Assembly: GCF_023091745.1 (NCBI RefSeq)
Contig: NC_068922.1
Location: forward strand, 32,030,001 to 32,094,000
DNA from: Budorcas taxicolor
Taxonomy: Eukaryota > Chordata > Mammalia > Artiodactyla > Bovidae
DNA length: 64,000 bases
Reading direction: 5' to 3'
This document shows, one piece after another, positions 38,901-53,900 of the stretch. Position 1 is the stretch's first letter. Each line of letters begins with the position of its first letter. The position numbers and the translations under genes are program-made. The notes beneath the pieces were generated by a model. The model worked only from the letters and a program-made list of their open reading frames with translations. It was not told the origin of the DNA and searched no databases.

Positions 38901-41900
38901 CAGTAAGGTTAAAAGAGGCACATGTTTCTCTCAAGGGCCCATGAGTTCAATAAAAAACTACTTAGTCTCTATTATCATTTCAATGATAATATAATAAGTA
39001 TTGTTCTGAGGATAAAATCTCTCTTTTGCACTGAAAGCCTGCAAATAGAATTTTCTAGAATAAGACATAGGTTTTTGAGCCGATGTTTTTCAAGCTAGCT
39101 TCTAACGATATCTTCATGAGTATCTTTAAGAAGTACTTTTCTTCTTAAGAAAGGCTGTATTTCCTGAATTTGAGTTGGTAGAGGTTATTTATAATCTTTT
39201 TATTCTCAAATGTTGAAGACTCCTTGTCAAATCACAGTCTTAAACATACTTTTTACTCCTCACTAGGCTCTTTTGGTATTTTCTGAATGACTCTGGGCTT
39301 GATGTTAATGGTTGTTTTTGTTATTACAGACCAACAATGACTACATTTGGACTGATAAGTGGAGGGTGAGGTACACTAACTGGGCTGCTGATGAGCCCAG
39401 ACTGAAGTCAGCGTGTGCCTATATGGATCTCGATGGCTACTGGAAGACAGCACAGTGCAACGAAAGCTTTTATTTTCTCTGCAAAAGATCAGATGGTAAT
39501 CGAGTACACAAAAACAGTCAAGGGTTTGAAATGTTCTCAGTAAGCTAATACAAACCAGCGTTGATATTCTTAAACAGTCATATGTTTGGGGGTGACTTAG
39601 GGATAAGGGAAAACATATTCTTTCACCTAACCAAAGACTGGCTTGGCAATAAACAAATAAATATAGGTCAGAGTAAGAGAGACAGAAAATTTCCTTCATT
39701 GCTGGAGTTTATTTTTACATATCTAATTTTTTTTTATTATTTGGGATTATCCTCGGAGTCTATGACATCACAGTCCTCAGGAAATTATGACTGCTTTTGA
39801 TGTTGACAACACAGCTGTATCAAAATACTTTTATCAGAACGGGCCACCTCAGGCCAAATAGCTAGCAGGGAGGAGCACAGCTCCACCCGTCAGCAGACAT
39901 GATTAAAGATTTAAGCATGGCCCTGCCCTACAGAGCAAGACCCAGTTTTCCCTGCAGCCAGTCTCTCCCCTCAAGAAGCTTGCACAAGCCTCTTATCCTC
40001 ATCCATCAGAGGACAGACAGAAGAAGCAAGAACAGTCCCACAGCCTCCAGAATAAAAATAGCAGTCACAGAAAGCTAATCAAAATTATCACATTGATTAC
40101 AGCCTTGTGTAACTCATTGAAGCTTTGAAGCTTTGGGTAGGGCCACCCACATCAGACAGGTCATGAGGGAGAATTATGACAAAATGTAGTCCACTAGAAT
40201 AGGGAATGGCAAGCCCCTTCAGTATTCTTGCCTCAGGAATCCCAGGAACAGTGTGAAAAGGCAAAAATATAGGACACCAGATGAGCCTGCCAGGTCAGTA
40301 GGTGTCCAATATGCTACTGGGGAGGAACGGAGAAATATCTCCAGAAAGAATGAAGAGACTGGGCCAAAGCAGAAATGATGCCCAGTTGTGGGTATGTCTG
40401 ATACTGAGTAAAATCCAATGCTATAAAGAATAATATTGCATAGGAACCTGGAATATTAAGTCCACGAATCAAGCTAAATTGACAGGGTCAAGCAGGAGAT
40501 GGCAAGAGTGAACATCGACATTTTAGGAATCAGTGAACTAAAATGGATGGGAAAGGGTGAATTTAATTCAGATGACCATTTTATCTACTACTGGGGGAAA
40601 GAGTCCCTTAGAAGAAATGGAGTAGTCCTCATATTCAATAAAAGAGTCCAAAATGCAGTACTTAGGTACAATCTCAAAAACAACAGAATGATCTTGGTTC
40701 ATTTCCAAGGCAAGCCATTCAACATCACAGTAATCCAGGTCTATGCTCCAACCATTAATGTCAAAGAAGCTGAAGTTGAACAGTTCTATGAAGACCTATA
40801 AGACTTTCTAGAACTAACACCAAAAAATGATGTCCTTTTCATCACTGGGGATTGGAATGCAAAAGTAGGAAGTGGGGCGATACCTGGAGTAACAGGCAAG
40901 TTTGGCCTTGGAGTACAGAATGAAGCAGGGCAAAGGCTAACAGAGTTTTGCCAAGAGAATGCACTGGTCATAGCAAATACCTTCTTTCAACAACACAAGA
41001 GATGATTCTACACATGGACATCACCAGATGGTCAATACTGAAATCAGACCAATTATATTCTTTGCAGCCAAAGATGGAGAAGCTCTATACAGTCAGCAAA
41101 AACAAAGACTTGGAGCTGACTGTGGCTCAGATCATGAGGTCCTTATTATAAAATTCAGCATTAAATTGAAGAAAGTAGGGAAAACCACTAGACCATTCAG
41201 TATTACCTAAATCACATCTCTTATGAGTACACAGTGGAGGTGATAGATTCAAGGGTTTAGCCCAGTGCCTGAAGAACTGTGGATGGAGATTCATAACATT
41301 GTATAGAAGGCAGTGACCAAAACCATCCCCAGGAAAAAGATATCCAAGAAGGCAAAGTGGTTGTCTCAGGAGGCCTTACATAAAGCTGAGAAGAAAAAAG
41401 AAGCCAAAGGCAAAGTAGAAAGGGAAGGATATACCCAACTGAATGCAGAGTTCCAGAGAATAGCAAGGAGAGATATGAAACTTTCTTGAGTGAACAATGC
41501 AAAGAAAGAGGAAATCAATGGAATGGGAAAGACTAGAGATCTCTTTAAGAAAATTGGAGATACCAAGGGAATATTTCGTGCAAATATGGGCACAATAAAG
41601 GACAGAATAGCAAGGACCTAAGAGAAGCAGATGGCAACCCACTCCAGTACTTGTGCCTGGAAAATCCCATGGACGGAGAAGCCTGGTAGGCTGCAGTCCA
41701 TGAGGTCGCGAAATGTCAGACACGACTGAGCAACTTCACTTTCACTTGTCACTTTCATGCATTGGAGAAGGAAATGGCAACCCACTCCAGTGTTGTTGCC
41801 TGGAGAATCCCAGGGACGGTGGAGCCTGGTGGGGTGCCGTCTATGGGGTTGCACAGAGTCGGACAAGACTGAAGCGACTTAGCAGCAGCAAGAGAAGGAG

Positions 41901-44900
41901 ACGAGATTAAGAAGATGTGACAATAATACACAGAAGAACTATACAAAAAAGGTGGTAATGACCCAAATAATCACGATGGTATGGTCACTCACCTAGAGCC
42001 AGACATCCTGGAGTGCAAAGTCAGGTGGGCCTTAGGAAGCATCACTGTGAACATAGCTAGTGGTGGTGTTGGAATTCCAGCTGAACTTTTTCAAATCCTA
42101 AATGATGCTGCTGCTAAAGTGCTGTACTCAGTATGCCAGCAAATTTGGAAAACTCAGCAGTGGCCACAGGACTGGAAAAGGTCAGTTTTCATTCTAATTC
42201 CAAAGGCAATGCCAAAGAATGTTCAAACTCCCGTACAGTTGCACTCATTTCGCATGCTAGCAAGGTAATGCTCAAAATCCTCCAAGTTAGGCTTCAGCAG
42301 TATGTGACCCAAGAACTTCCAGATGTTCAAGCTGGATTTAGAAAGGGCAGAGGAACCAGAGATCAAGTTATCAACTTTTCTTAGATCATAGAAAAAGCAA
42401 GAGAACTCCAGAAAAAAATCTACTTCTGCTTCATTGACTATGCTAAAACCTTTGACTCTGTGGGTCAGAATAAACTGTGGAAAATTCTTAAAGAGATGGA
42501 AATACCAGACCATCTTACCTGGCTCCCAAGAAGCCTGTATGCAGGTCAAGAAGCAACAGTTAGAACTGAACACGGAACAACAGATTGGTTCAAAATTGGG
42601 AAAGGAGTGCACCAAGGCTGTATTCATCACTCTGCTTATTTAACTTATATGCAGAGTACATCATGCAAAATGCTGGGCTGGATGAAGCACAAGCTGGAAT
42701 CAAAACTGCTGAAAGAAATACCAACAACTTCAGGTATTCAGATGATAGCACTCTAATGGCAGAAAGTGAAGAGGAACTAAAGAGCCTCTTGATGAGGGTG
42801 AAAAAGGAGAGTGAAAAAGCTGGCTTAAAACTCAACACTCAAAAAACTAAGATGGTGGATCCAGTCCCATCACTTCACGGCGCATAAATAGAGAAAAAGT
42901 GGAAATAGTGACAGACTTTATTTTCTTGGGCTCCAACATCACTGTGAACAGTGACTGCAGCCATGAAATTAAAAGACACTTGCTCCTTGGAAGAAAAACT
43001 ATGACCAACCTAGACAGCATATTCAAAAACAGAGACATTGCTTTGCTGACAAAGGTCCTTGTAATCAGAGGTATAGTTTTTTCAGTAGTCACATGTGGAT
43101 GTGAGAGTTGGACCATAAAGAAGGCTGAGCACCAAAGAACTGATACTTTCAAGCTGTGGTGCTGGAGAAGACTTGAGTGGTCCTTGGACAACAAGGAGAT
43201 CAAACCCAGTCATCCCTAAAGGAAATCCAAACCAAATACTCATTGGAAGGACTGATGCTGAAGCTGAAGCTCCAATACATAGGCCCCCTGATGCAAAGAG
43301 CTGACTCATTGGAAAAGACCCTAATGCTCGGAAAGATTGAGGGCAGGAGGAGAAGGCTATGACAGCGAATGAGATGGTTGGATGGCATCACCGACTCAGT
43401 GGACTTGAGTTTGAGCAAGCACTGGGAGATAGGGAAGGACAGGAAAGCTGGGGTGCTGCAGTCCATGGGGTCACAAAGCGTTGGATATGAGTTAGTAACT
43501 GAACAACAATGCAGATTCATTGGAGTCAGTGGTATTACAGTGATACGGTCTTAACATATAGTTGAATTGGACAATGATAAAGTCCTAGAATTCTACCTAT
43601 AGCACTTAATTTTAACATCGATGTCAGTCACAGCTAAAATGGTTTTATAGGGGCAAGGATCCTAGAAAATGAAGAGTGTCCAGAAGGAAGACTCACTTTG
43701 CAAATCATTTTTGGGTGATCTCTTTGGGGAACTTACTAACATCTTTGTAGGTATCTGTAGATCTATATTCTTAATTAGGAATGTGGTTGATTGCCCTTGT
43801 ACCGCAATACCTTCTATTTAAATATTTTAAAAATAAAATAATGATAAAGTAAAAAGAAATCTCAGTAATAGAAATGGTAGATCTAAATGATTACCATTAG
43901 GGCTTTTAAAAAAATAATAAGAGACGATGAAAATTTTCTTAATTGTTAATATTTTATTCTGTGTACTACAGAACCTTCAGATCTTACTATATTTTAAATA
44001 TCTTTTTATTAACAGAAATCCCAGCCACTGAACCCCCACAGCTGCCTGGTAGATGCCCTGAGACAGAACACTCAGCATGGATTCCTTTTCACGGTCACTG
44101 CTACTATATTGAATCTTCATTTACAAGGAACTGGGGCCAGGCTTCTCTGGAATGTCTTCGAATGGGTAAGTGGTATATTTACTGTCAGGAAATTCTATGA
44201 TCATATACTCTAGATTACCATGATAATAGTACCCCTGCAAGTTAAAACCTAAGGAACGTAAGAATATCTTGTCTTTTTTGTCTTAATAATTCATATTGTA
44301 ACAGAAATGTTAATTAACCTCATGCCCCTTAAATGCAATTTCTAACATTATAGCCTCAAAAGATTAAAGAATTCTGGTATGGAAAGCAATGATTTGCTGA
44401 AGAAGTCTTTCTTACTTTCTGCCCTAGTATGTTAAATCACTGGGATTATGATTCAGAGTGTTGGATTCACCTTTTATCCCTAATCAGCTCAGGCTTCACA
44501 AGTGCACAGGAGTCATTTTGCTTTGCCATGAATAGAGAAGCATTTAGATCTGGCTATCTTATTTGTGAATAAATATGAAAGAAAATACAAGACATGACAG
44601 AAGTGGAAAGTTTCCCTTCTGATATAAAAATATCAAATAAAGTGAATTTTCAGGGTACATTAACAAATCTACTTACTGTAATCCCAATAAATATTTTACT
44701 GAATTATTTTGTTACTGAAGTTTGTTTATGCCCTAAGTCAGGGCCCTTTTTTCAACAGTGGTGAGCAAGGGTTAAGTTCTCATATTCTTCTTGTTCTTTC
44801 AAAAGTCAGCCTGGAGTTTTTACTACTTCTTTTTGCTTTTATGTTTAGCTTTTTCCTTCAGTTTTATTGAGGTGTAGTGGACATAAAATTATAATACATT

Positions 44901-47900
44901 TGAGGTATACAAGGTGATGATTTGATACATGTGTTTGCTGGGAAAGGATTCCTAGTGTCAAGTTAACACAACCATCATATCACATATTTACTTTTTTTTC
45001 CTTTTTTGGTTAAGAATACTTAATTTCTAATCTCTTATATCATACAGTATTAACTATAGTCACTATATTATACAGATCCCAAGACCTTATTTATCATATA
45101 ACTGAAGGTTTGTACCCTGTTTCTCCCACACCCTAAGCCCCTCACAACCACCATTCTACTCTCTGTTTCTATGAGTTTGACTTGTACTTAATTCCACATA
45201 TAAGTAATACCATCTAGTACTTGTTTGTCTCTGGCTTACTTCCTTAAAATAATGCCCACCAGGTAGATCCATGCTGCTGCAAATAGCAGGATTTCCTTCT
45301 TTCTTGAAGACTGCATGATATTCCATTGTATATACACACTGCCTTTCCTTAACCATTCACCTGTTGATGGACATTTAGGTTGTTTCCATATCTTGGCTAT
45401 TGTTAATAATGCTGCAGTAAACATGGAGTGCGGATATCTTTTCAAAATGCTGATTTCATTTCCTTTGAATATAGACTGAGAAGTGGGAGTGCTGATAGTT
45501 ATATCTTTAATTTTTTGAGGAACCCCCATGTTGTTCCAATTTATATTCACACTAACCAGGTTTTCTCTTCTCCTCATCCTCTCCAGCATTTGTTATCTCT
45601 TATCTTTTTAATAATAGCTAGCCTAAGCAAGTGTGGGGGTGATAGCTCATTGTGGTTTTGATTTGTATTTCGCTGATGATTAATGATGTTGCACAACTTT
45701 TCGTGTACTTTTTAGTCATTTGAAAGTCTCCTATGGGGGAAAAAAATGTCTATTCATGTTCTAAACCCATTTTAAAAATTGAGTTATTTGGTTTTTGCCA
45801 TTGAGTTGTTTAAGTTGTATATTTTACATATTAAACCAATATTAGGACATGTGGTTTGCAAAATTTTTTTCCCATTCAGTAAGTAATATTTTAATTGTGC
45901 TGATGGTTTCCTTTGCTATACAGAAGCGTTTTAGGTTGGTGTTGTGCCATTTGTTTATTTTTGCTTTTTATTTTTGCCTTTGTTGTTAGTGTCAAATACA
46001 AAAAAAATCATCACCAAAGTTAATGTCAAGGAGCTTATTGCCTATATTTTCTTCCATGATTTCAGGTCTTATATCCAAGTCTTTAATAATTTTGAGTTGA
46101 TTTTCCTGTGTTGGGCTTCATTATGGCTCAGCTGGTAAAGAATCTGCCTGTAATGAGCGAGACCAGGCAGTGGTCCAGTATTATTCTATTTCACATGACT
46201 GTCAGTTTTCTCAATACTACTTGCGTGGAATAATTTTTTTTAATCCCTTCACTTTAAGCCTATGTATGTCCCAAAGTTGAAATGCATCTCTTGTAGACAG
46301 CATATAGTTGGGTCTTTTTCTTTTTATTCCTCTTCTTTTTTAATCTATTAGGCCACTCTGTGTTTTTTGATTGGAGAATTTAGTCCATTAACATTTCCAG
46401 CAATAATTGGTAGGCATGGACTTAATATTGCCATTTTGTTAATTGTTTCTGTCTGTCTTGGCCTTGCTTTTTTCCTTTCTTCCTCTGTTCATTTCCTTTG
46501 TGATTTGATGGTTTCTATAATGATATTCTTAGATTTGTTTCCTTTTGTATATGTACTATAGGTTTTGTTGTGTGGTTATTATGAACCTTATATGAAACAT
46601 CTTATAGTTATAGTAGTGTATTTAAAGCTGGTAACAACTTAACTTTGAATGTATGCAAGCACTCTATATTTCTACATTCCCCCACCTTTTATATTTTTGA
46701 TGTCACAAGTACATATTTTTATGTTGTGTATACATTAACAAATTATTGTATTTATAGTTATTTTTAATACTTTGTATTTTAACCTTTATACTAGCATTAC
46801 AGATGATTTACCTACCACCACTATATCAGAATTCTGGATTTTCCTACATATTTACCTTAACCATTGAGTTTTATATTTTCAAATATTTTCATATTATTAA
46901 TTAGAGTCCTTTCACTTTAACTTGAAGAATTCCCATTGACAGTTAATATAAAGTAAAAGTTGTTCAGTTGTACTCCAGGCCAGAATACTGGAGTGGGTAG
47001 CCTTTCCCTTCTTCAGGGGATCTTCCCAACCCAGGCTTCAAACCCAGGTCTCCCTCATTACAGGCAGATTCTTTACCGGCTGAGCCATAAGGGAAGCCCA
47101 AGAATACTGGAGTGGGACACGACTGAGCGACTGCACTGAACTGAACTGAGCTATCAGGACAAAAATAAGGCCATCAGGGAAAAAATCTATTGGTGATGAA
47201 CTCTTTCCAGTTGTATTTGTCTGGAAAATTTTTTATCTCTCATTTAATTCTGAATGACAGTTTTTCTAGGTGGAGTATTCTTGGTTGGAAGCTTTTATCT
47301 CTAAGCACTTTAAATATAATCTTTTCACTCCCTCTGGACAAGGTTTCTGCTGGAAAATTCCAGCAAAGTTTCTGCTGGAAAATTTCTTCATAGTCGTGCA
47401 GGGGGTGCCTTATGTGTAAAAGGTTGCTTTTGTTTAACTGTTTTTAAGAATCACTCTTTGTCTTTAAAATGAAAATGAAAGTGAAGTCGCTCAGTTGTGT
47501 CCGACTCTATCAGGCTCCTCCGCCCATGGGATTTTCCAGGCAAGAGTGCTGGAGTGGATTGCCATTTTTGACAATTTAATTGTAATGTGTCTCAGTGTTG
47601 GTCTCTTTCAGTTCAGTTCAGTTCAGTCACTCAGTCGTGTCCAACTCTTTGTGACCCCATGAATTGCAGCACGCCAGGCCTCCCTGTCTATCACCAACTC
47701 CCGGAGTTTACCCCAACTCATGTCCATCGAGTGAGTGATGCCATCCAGCCATCTCATCCTCCGTTGTCCTCTTTTCCTCCTGCCCCCAATCCCTCCCAGC
47801 ATCAGGGTCTTTTCCAATGAGTCAACTCTTTGCATGAGGTGGCCAAAGTATTGGAGTTTCAGCTTTAGCATCAGTCCTTCCAATGAACACCCAGGACTGA

Positions 47901-50900
47901 TCTCCTTTAGGATGGACAGGTTGGATCTCCTTGCAGTCCAAAGGACTCTCAAGAGTCTTCTCCAACACCACAGTTCAAAAGCATCAATTCTTCAGTGCTC
48001 AGCCTTCTTCACAGTCCACCTCTCACATTCATACATGACCACTGGAAAAACCGTAGCCTTGACTAGATGGACCTTGTTTGCAAAGTAATGTCTCTGCTTT
48101 TGAATATGCTATCTAGGTTGGTCATAACTTTTCTTCCAAGGAGTAAGCATCTTTTAATTTCATGGCTGCAGTCACCATCTGCAGTGATTTTGGAGCCCCC
48201 CCCCCCAAAAAAAAATTCTGACACTGTTTCCACTATTTCCCCATCTATTTCCCATGAAGTGATGGAACCAGTTGCCATGATCTTCGTTTTCTGAATGTTG
48301 AGCTTTAAGCCAACTTTTTCACTCTCCTCTTTCACTTTCATCAAGAGGCTTTTTAGTTCCTCTTCACTTTCTGCCATAAGGGTGGTGTCATCTGCATATC
48401 TGAGGTTATTGATATTTCTCCCAGCAATCTTGATTCCAGCTTGTGCTTCATCCAGCCCAGCATTTCTCATGGTGCACTCTGCATATAAGTTAAATAAGCA
48501 GGGTGACAATATACAGCTTTGACGTACTCCTTTTCCTATTTGGAACCAGTCTGTTGTTCCATGTCCGGTTCTAACTGTTGCTTCCTGACCTGCATATAGG
48601 TTTCTCAAGAGGCAGGTCAGGTGCTCTGGTATTCCCATCTCTTTCAGAATTTTCCCCAGTTTATTGTGATCCACACCGTCAAAGGCTTTGACATAGTCAA
48701 TAAAGCAGAAATAGATGTTTTTCTGAAACTCTCTCGCTTTTTCCATGATCCAATGGATGTTGGCAATTTGATCTCTGGTTCCTCTGCCTTTTCTAAAACC
48801 AGCTTGAACTTCTGGAAGCTCACAGTTCACGTATTGTTGAAACCTGGCTTGGAGAATTTTGAGTATTACTTTGCTAGCACGTGAGATGAGTGCAATTGTG
48901 TGGTAGTTTGAGCATTCTTTGGCATTGCCTTTCTTTGGGACTGGAATGAAAACTGACCTTTTCCAGTCCTGTGGCCACTGCTGAGTTTTCCAAATTTGCT
49001 GGCATATTGAGTGCAGCACTTTCACAGCATCATCTTTTAGGATTTGAAACAGCTCCACTGGAATTCCATCACCTCCACTAGCTTGTTAGTAGTGATGCTT
49101 TCCAAGGCTCACTTGACTTCACATTCCAGGATGTCTGGCTCTAGGTGAGTGATAACACCATTGTGATTACCTGGGTCATGAATAATTTTTTTGTACAGTT
49201 CTGTGTATTCTTGCCACCTCTTCTTAATATCTCCTGCTTCTGTTAGGTCCATACCATTTCTGTCCTTTATTGAGCCCATCTTTGCATGAAATGTTCCCTT
49301 GGTATCTCTGATTTTCTTGAAGGGATCTCTAATCTTTCCCATTCTGTTGTTTTCCTCTATTTCTTTGCATTGATCACTGAGGAAGACTTTCTTATCTTTC
49401 CTTCCTCTTCTTTAGAACTCTGCATTCAGATGCTTACATCTTTCTGTTTCTCCTTTGCTTTTCACTTCTCTTCTTTTCACAGCTATCTGTAAGGCCTCCC
49501 CAGACAGCCATTTTGCTTTTTTGCATTTCTTTTCCATCGGGATGGTCTTGATCCCTGTCTCCTGTACAATGTCATGAACCTCCATCCATAGTTCATCAGG
49601 CACTCTATCTATCAGATCTAGTCCCTTAAATCTATTTCTCACTTTCACTGTATAATCATAAGGGATTTGATTTAGGTCATACCTGAATGGCCTAGTGGTT
49701 TTCCCTACTTTCTTCAATTTAAGTCTGTATTTGACAATAATCTCTTTAGATTCACTGTATTTGGTACTCCTTATGGTTCCTGGATCTAGATGTCTGTTTC
49801 TTTCTCCAAGGTTAGGGCAATTATCAGCCATTGTGCTGTGCTGTGCTAAGTTGCTTCAGTTGTGCCTGACTCTTTGTGACCCTGTGGACCATAGCCCACC
49901 AGCTCCTCTGTCCATGGGATTCTCCAGGCAAGAGTACAGGTGTGGGTTGCCATGCACTTGTCCTGGGAAGGACTTTTGGGAAGCTTTTAGTCCATCATTT
50001 CTTCAAGTACTCTTTATGCCTCTTTATCTCACTCCTCTCCTAGGACTCCCATTATTCAGAATGGATAATCACAAGCTTGTTGATTATTTCTTTTACTTAA
50101 TCAAATTCAGTTTTTGGCTTCTCCAGTGAAGTTTTCCTTTAAATTATTATAATGTTTAACTCTAGGATTTTATTTTTAAAATAATTTCTGTCTTTTTTAT
50201 TAATAGTCTCTATTTAGTGAGGAATTATTTCATACTTTCTTTTAGTTCTTTAGACACTTTCCACTTTAAGTTCTTTAAACATGTTAAACATAGCTGATTT
50301 CAAAAGTCTTTGTCCAGTAAGCCAAAGATGTGACTTGTTCAGGAAAAATTTATATTGGCTGCTTCTTTTCTTGGTATGGGTCATATTTTCATGTTTCTTT
50401 GAATTTTTTGTAATTTTCATTGAAAAATATGTATTTAAAATAATAAAATAAGCAACGTTGGAAATAAGTTTATTTCCACTCTACAAGGTTTGATTTTGTT
50501 GCTGTTTGTTGTTCCCTTGTTTAGTAATTTTCCCTCATAAATTCTATAAAGTATGTATTCTTTTTCATGCACAATTACTGAATTCTCTGCCTAGTTAGTT
50601 TAGTGGTCAGCTAGTGATGTGAACGTATTTCCTCAGTGCCTAGAACAAATAAGTTTTTTGGGTTTTACTGAGGGGCTCTGTCTGAAGACATGTCTTCACC
50701 ATTCATACATGAAGTTTAAAACTCTACCTTAGCCTTCACTTCCTGCTTGTGCAGACTGTCAAGGTCAGCCAGAGGTGAAAATGTAGAGACTTTTCAGATC
50801 TTTCATGGGCATGCACATAGTCCCGTGCATGTACACACTCCAGTTCATGTCTGTGGCCTTCTAGATGCCCAGGAATAGGTCGGTGCTTCTTAAAGTTCCC

Positions 50901-53900
50901 TATGGACATTTTACTCCACAGTCTTTCCTTTTAGCTTTTTGGTTAGCTTATTGTTTCCCTAAAATGTTATCACTGCTTCAGGCAGCTATACTGTCAGGTT
51001 ATTGCCACTGTTAATTTTTGACAAATTCCCCCAAGGAAAATGCTGGATGAGCTCTGAGTTAGTTCAAATTAAGGCAGGTTCTGCCAAGTGAGGTTTTCCA
51101 GGGAACTGTCAGAGATCAAATAATGGAAATTCTTTGAGATTGTGGCTTGGAAAGAACCCCAATCCCATTCTGCCTTTCCCAGTGTCTTCTTGGTCTCTGG
51201 TCTTCAGTGTGATTTTGAGTCTTTTGGCTTTTAAGGCAATCACAGAGCTAGGGGTAAGGCTATGGGATTAGGACAAGTTAAAACATCATGAAGCTCACTT
51301 TCCTTACTGAGCGTCCGTCATTTTTCTTGAATAAATACTTCCTGGACTGTTACAAGCTGTTGGTTAACTCAGTGTTCTGAAGAAGTTGATTTGAAAAAAA
51401 TTTAGTGTTCTTCTTGCTTTTGTAGGGGAGAGGATTTTCAAGGGTTCTTACTCTGCCATTCATTATGATGTCACTTGAAACCTCCTTTTTTAAATTAAAT
51501 GTTTTTTTTTTATGTTGCCAAGTATTTTTAAAAAAATTCTTGGCAGTGGATATGTAGAAACTTTGTTTTCAACTGTAGATAACTATGTTTTCCTGTAAAT
51601 AATGATTCACATTCATCAAAATATATCCCACATGTATTAAAATGGCTATCATCTATGAAATATATTTTAAAATAAAATATGAAATGATGCAATGAAAATA
51701 GTCAGCAAGGTCCCAGTAATGTGGGATGCAGGCATGTGGTTAGGTATAGGGCAAGATTCAGATGCCTGGACATGCCATGACTTTGCCCTCCACTATCATT
51801 AAGATCTTGAAAGATCTTACCTTCTGGACTTTTAGATTCCTTATCTGTAAAATGGAGTAACAGTAATACTAACTTAATAAGGTAGTTGTAAAATTTTAGT
51901 GAGATCATGTTTGTAAAGCCCAAAGCAAAATATCTGGTAGAAATAGCTTAAATATAGTCTAAGTTGTTATTATTTACAAATCTATAATTTTACAATAAAA
52001 CACAGTCCTGGCCCTGAAGCAATCTTTGACCAGGTATGTTAGATGCTGTAGTATCCAAGCAGCCTTTCTGTTTCCTGTCTTCTTTTTGTACAGTCCTATA
52101 CATAACAGCTGGATTAATACTTTTATAGTGCATGCATCATTCTGCTGCCTAAAAATCTAAGTGTTTTTTAGTCACCACATTACCCTAAATACCAGTCTCC
52201 TGCCATCTGAGGTGAGACCTAACCCAAGGCTTTTTTCACCCATTGACCAGATTCATCCAGCCAAACAGCTACCTATCAATGCTATTCATTTACCCCAATA
52301 GATTGCCTTATCTACCTACCTACCTACCTACCTTTCTATCTATTTCATATCTTATTACTATAAACCAGACATGAATTCCATGCATCTGTGAACCACCTCT
52401 ATGCTTCCCTGTCTTTTTTTTTTATTCTTCCTAATCTCAGAATTATTTTCTGTTCTTTCTACTTGAAATCTCATGCTCCCTAATATTTTAAAATTCTGTT
52501 TCTTGCATGCTTCCTTAAATAGCTTCCCCTAAAACAAATCTTCTCCCTGTTTGACATGTCAGTACCTTTTATACTTATTTTTTTTCTAATACATTTCTCT
52601 ATATGCTCAACTCATTCCTACTCACTGAACCATAACCTTCTTAATGTATTCTGTGTTCTACTCATCTTTGTGTATCCTGCAGTGAGTTATCCAGTGGTTG
52701 TACACAACTGATGCCTAAAAAAAATCACATTTTCAGAATGGAAACAAATTCTTAGAAGACAAATGTTCACTCTTTGAAATTCTTCCCCTTAAGTGGAGAT
52801 AGTGGGATGATTTTTATTGCTCTTAATATCAACATAATCATTATAAAAATGTTTTCAACTACTTAAATATATTGCCATCTTGTTTATTCTTTTGTACTTT
52901 GTAGGTTCCTCTCTGGTTACCATTGAAAGTGCTGCTGAATTGAGTTTCCTGTCATATCGAGTTGAGCCACTTCAAAGCAAAACCAATTTTTGGATAGGAT
53001 TGTACAGAAATGTTGAAGGTAATTTTTCCACCATGATTTTTGAATCATGAATATTTCAAAATGTTGAAATATTTCAAAATGTTTCAAAACAAGTTTTCAG
53101 TTCTAGAAAATCTTGCTTTAATTAATGATTAATTTGTGAAACATTTGAAAATTCAAACTCATAGTTTCATTTGAGATAAGAACTGAATATTTAAGTGACT
53201 CACACATTAGGCTATCTTGAAAGTTGCTAAAAGGAGTATCCACTGTTGCTAAGTTAAAGAAGTTTTAAAAAATATTTTCTATCTTTTGCTATTAAAAAAT
53301 TAGGGGGAGATAACTTTACATATGTATACTAATTAGGAATAAATTTTCAACTGAAGCTATATAAGAAATATAATTCTCAGTTTCCTTTCCTCTATTAATT
53401 AATTATTATTATCTTGCCTATTAAAACTCAAGTATAAATAGCTATTGATTGTGGTATAAAATAACATGCTTAGAAATTTCACATGAATAAGTTGAATTTA
53501 TTTTAAGGGGGATTATTTTTAACTTGTAATTTTTTTTGGCTTCCTCTGATAATCAGGAATGTGGCTGTGGATAAACAACAACCCAGTCTCCTTTGTCAAC
53601 TGGAAAACAGGTGATCCCTCTGGTGAAAGAACTGATTGTGTCACTTTATATGCATCTTCTGGATTATGGAGTAATATTCACTGTTCCTCCTACAAAGGAT
53701 ACATTTGTAAAAGACCAAAAAGTAAGTAAGAATTTGTCCTATGGTACATATGTTTCTAGGCTCCCTTTTCTTGCAAATATGAACATGTTAGTTGTGGAAT
53801 TATAATGTGATTACAGGTTCCTTATAAACTCCCCGTCTTCATAAGCAAGAAATCTAGTCTGCCATGATGATTAGTTCTGTCTGTTGCTTTGAGTGAGCAC

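Larger units (their letters stand above)
36169..39329. other. MRC1 intron inside CTLD7
   Basis: Two forward L1 3' ends (36290-36710, 37620-37940) and one reversed full Bov-tA (38362-38570). The rest is AT-rich with nothing recognised. Confidence 0.7.
39830..43515 (+). mobile_element. BovB LINE, close to full length, with nested SINEs
   Basis: The 5' end reads 'cagaacgggccacctcaggc', and the 3' end 'gggtcacaaagcgttggata ...gttagtaactgaacaac'. Endonuclease, linker, RT and C-terminal parts follow in order, broken by stops and frameshifts. About 275 bp of Bov-A sequence is inserted at 41622-41897; without it the length is near 3.4 kb. It lies sense to MRC1. Not capable of movement. Confidence 0.92.
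39496..44015. other. MRC1 intron between CTLD7 and CTLD8
   Basis: Mostly one sense-strand BovB LINE (about 39830-43515) with SINEs nested in it. The flanks 39500-39830 and 43520-44015 show nothing recognised. Confidence 0.8.
44166..52904. other. Largest MRC1 intron, inside CTLD8
   Basis: 8.7 kb holding old minus-strand L1 sequence (44840-46095, 46170-46620, and probably parts up to 50400) broken up by Bov SINEs and a minus-strand BovB (47612-49835). 50400-52900 includes a MIR-like piece (51720-51960) and a CTAC microsatellite (52312-52347), otherwise nothing recognised. Confidence 0.7.

Noticed and set aside
52312..52347. Short regular repeats that might be a CRISPR-like array
   Set aside because: Plain CTAC microsatellite without spacers, in a vertebrate intron.
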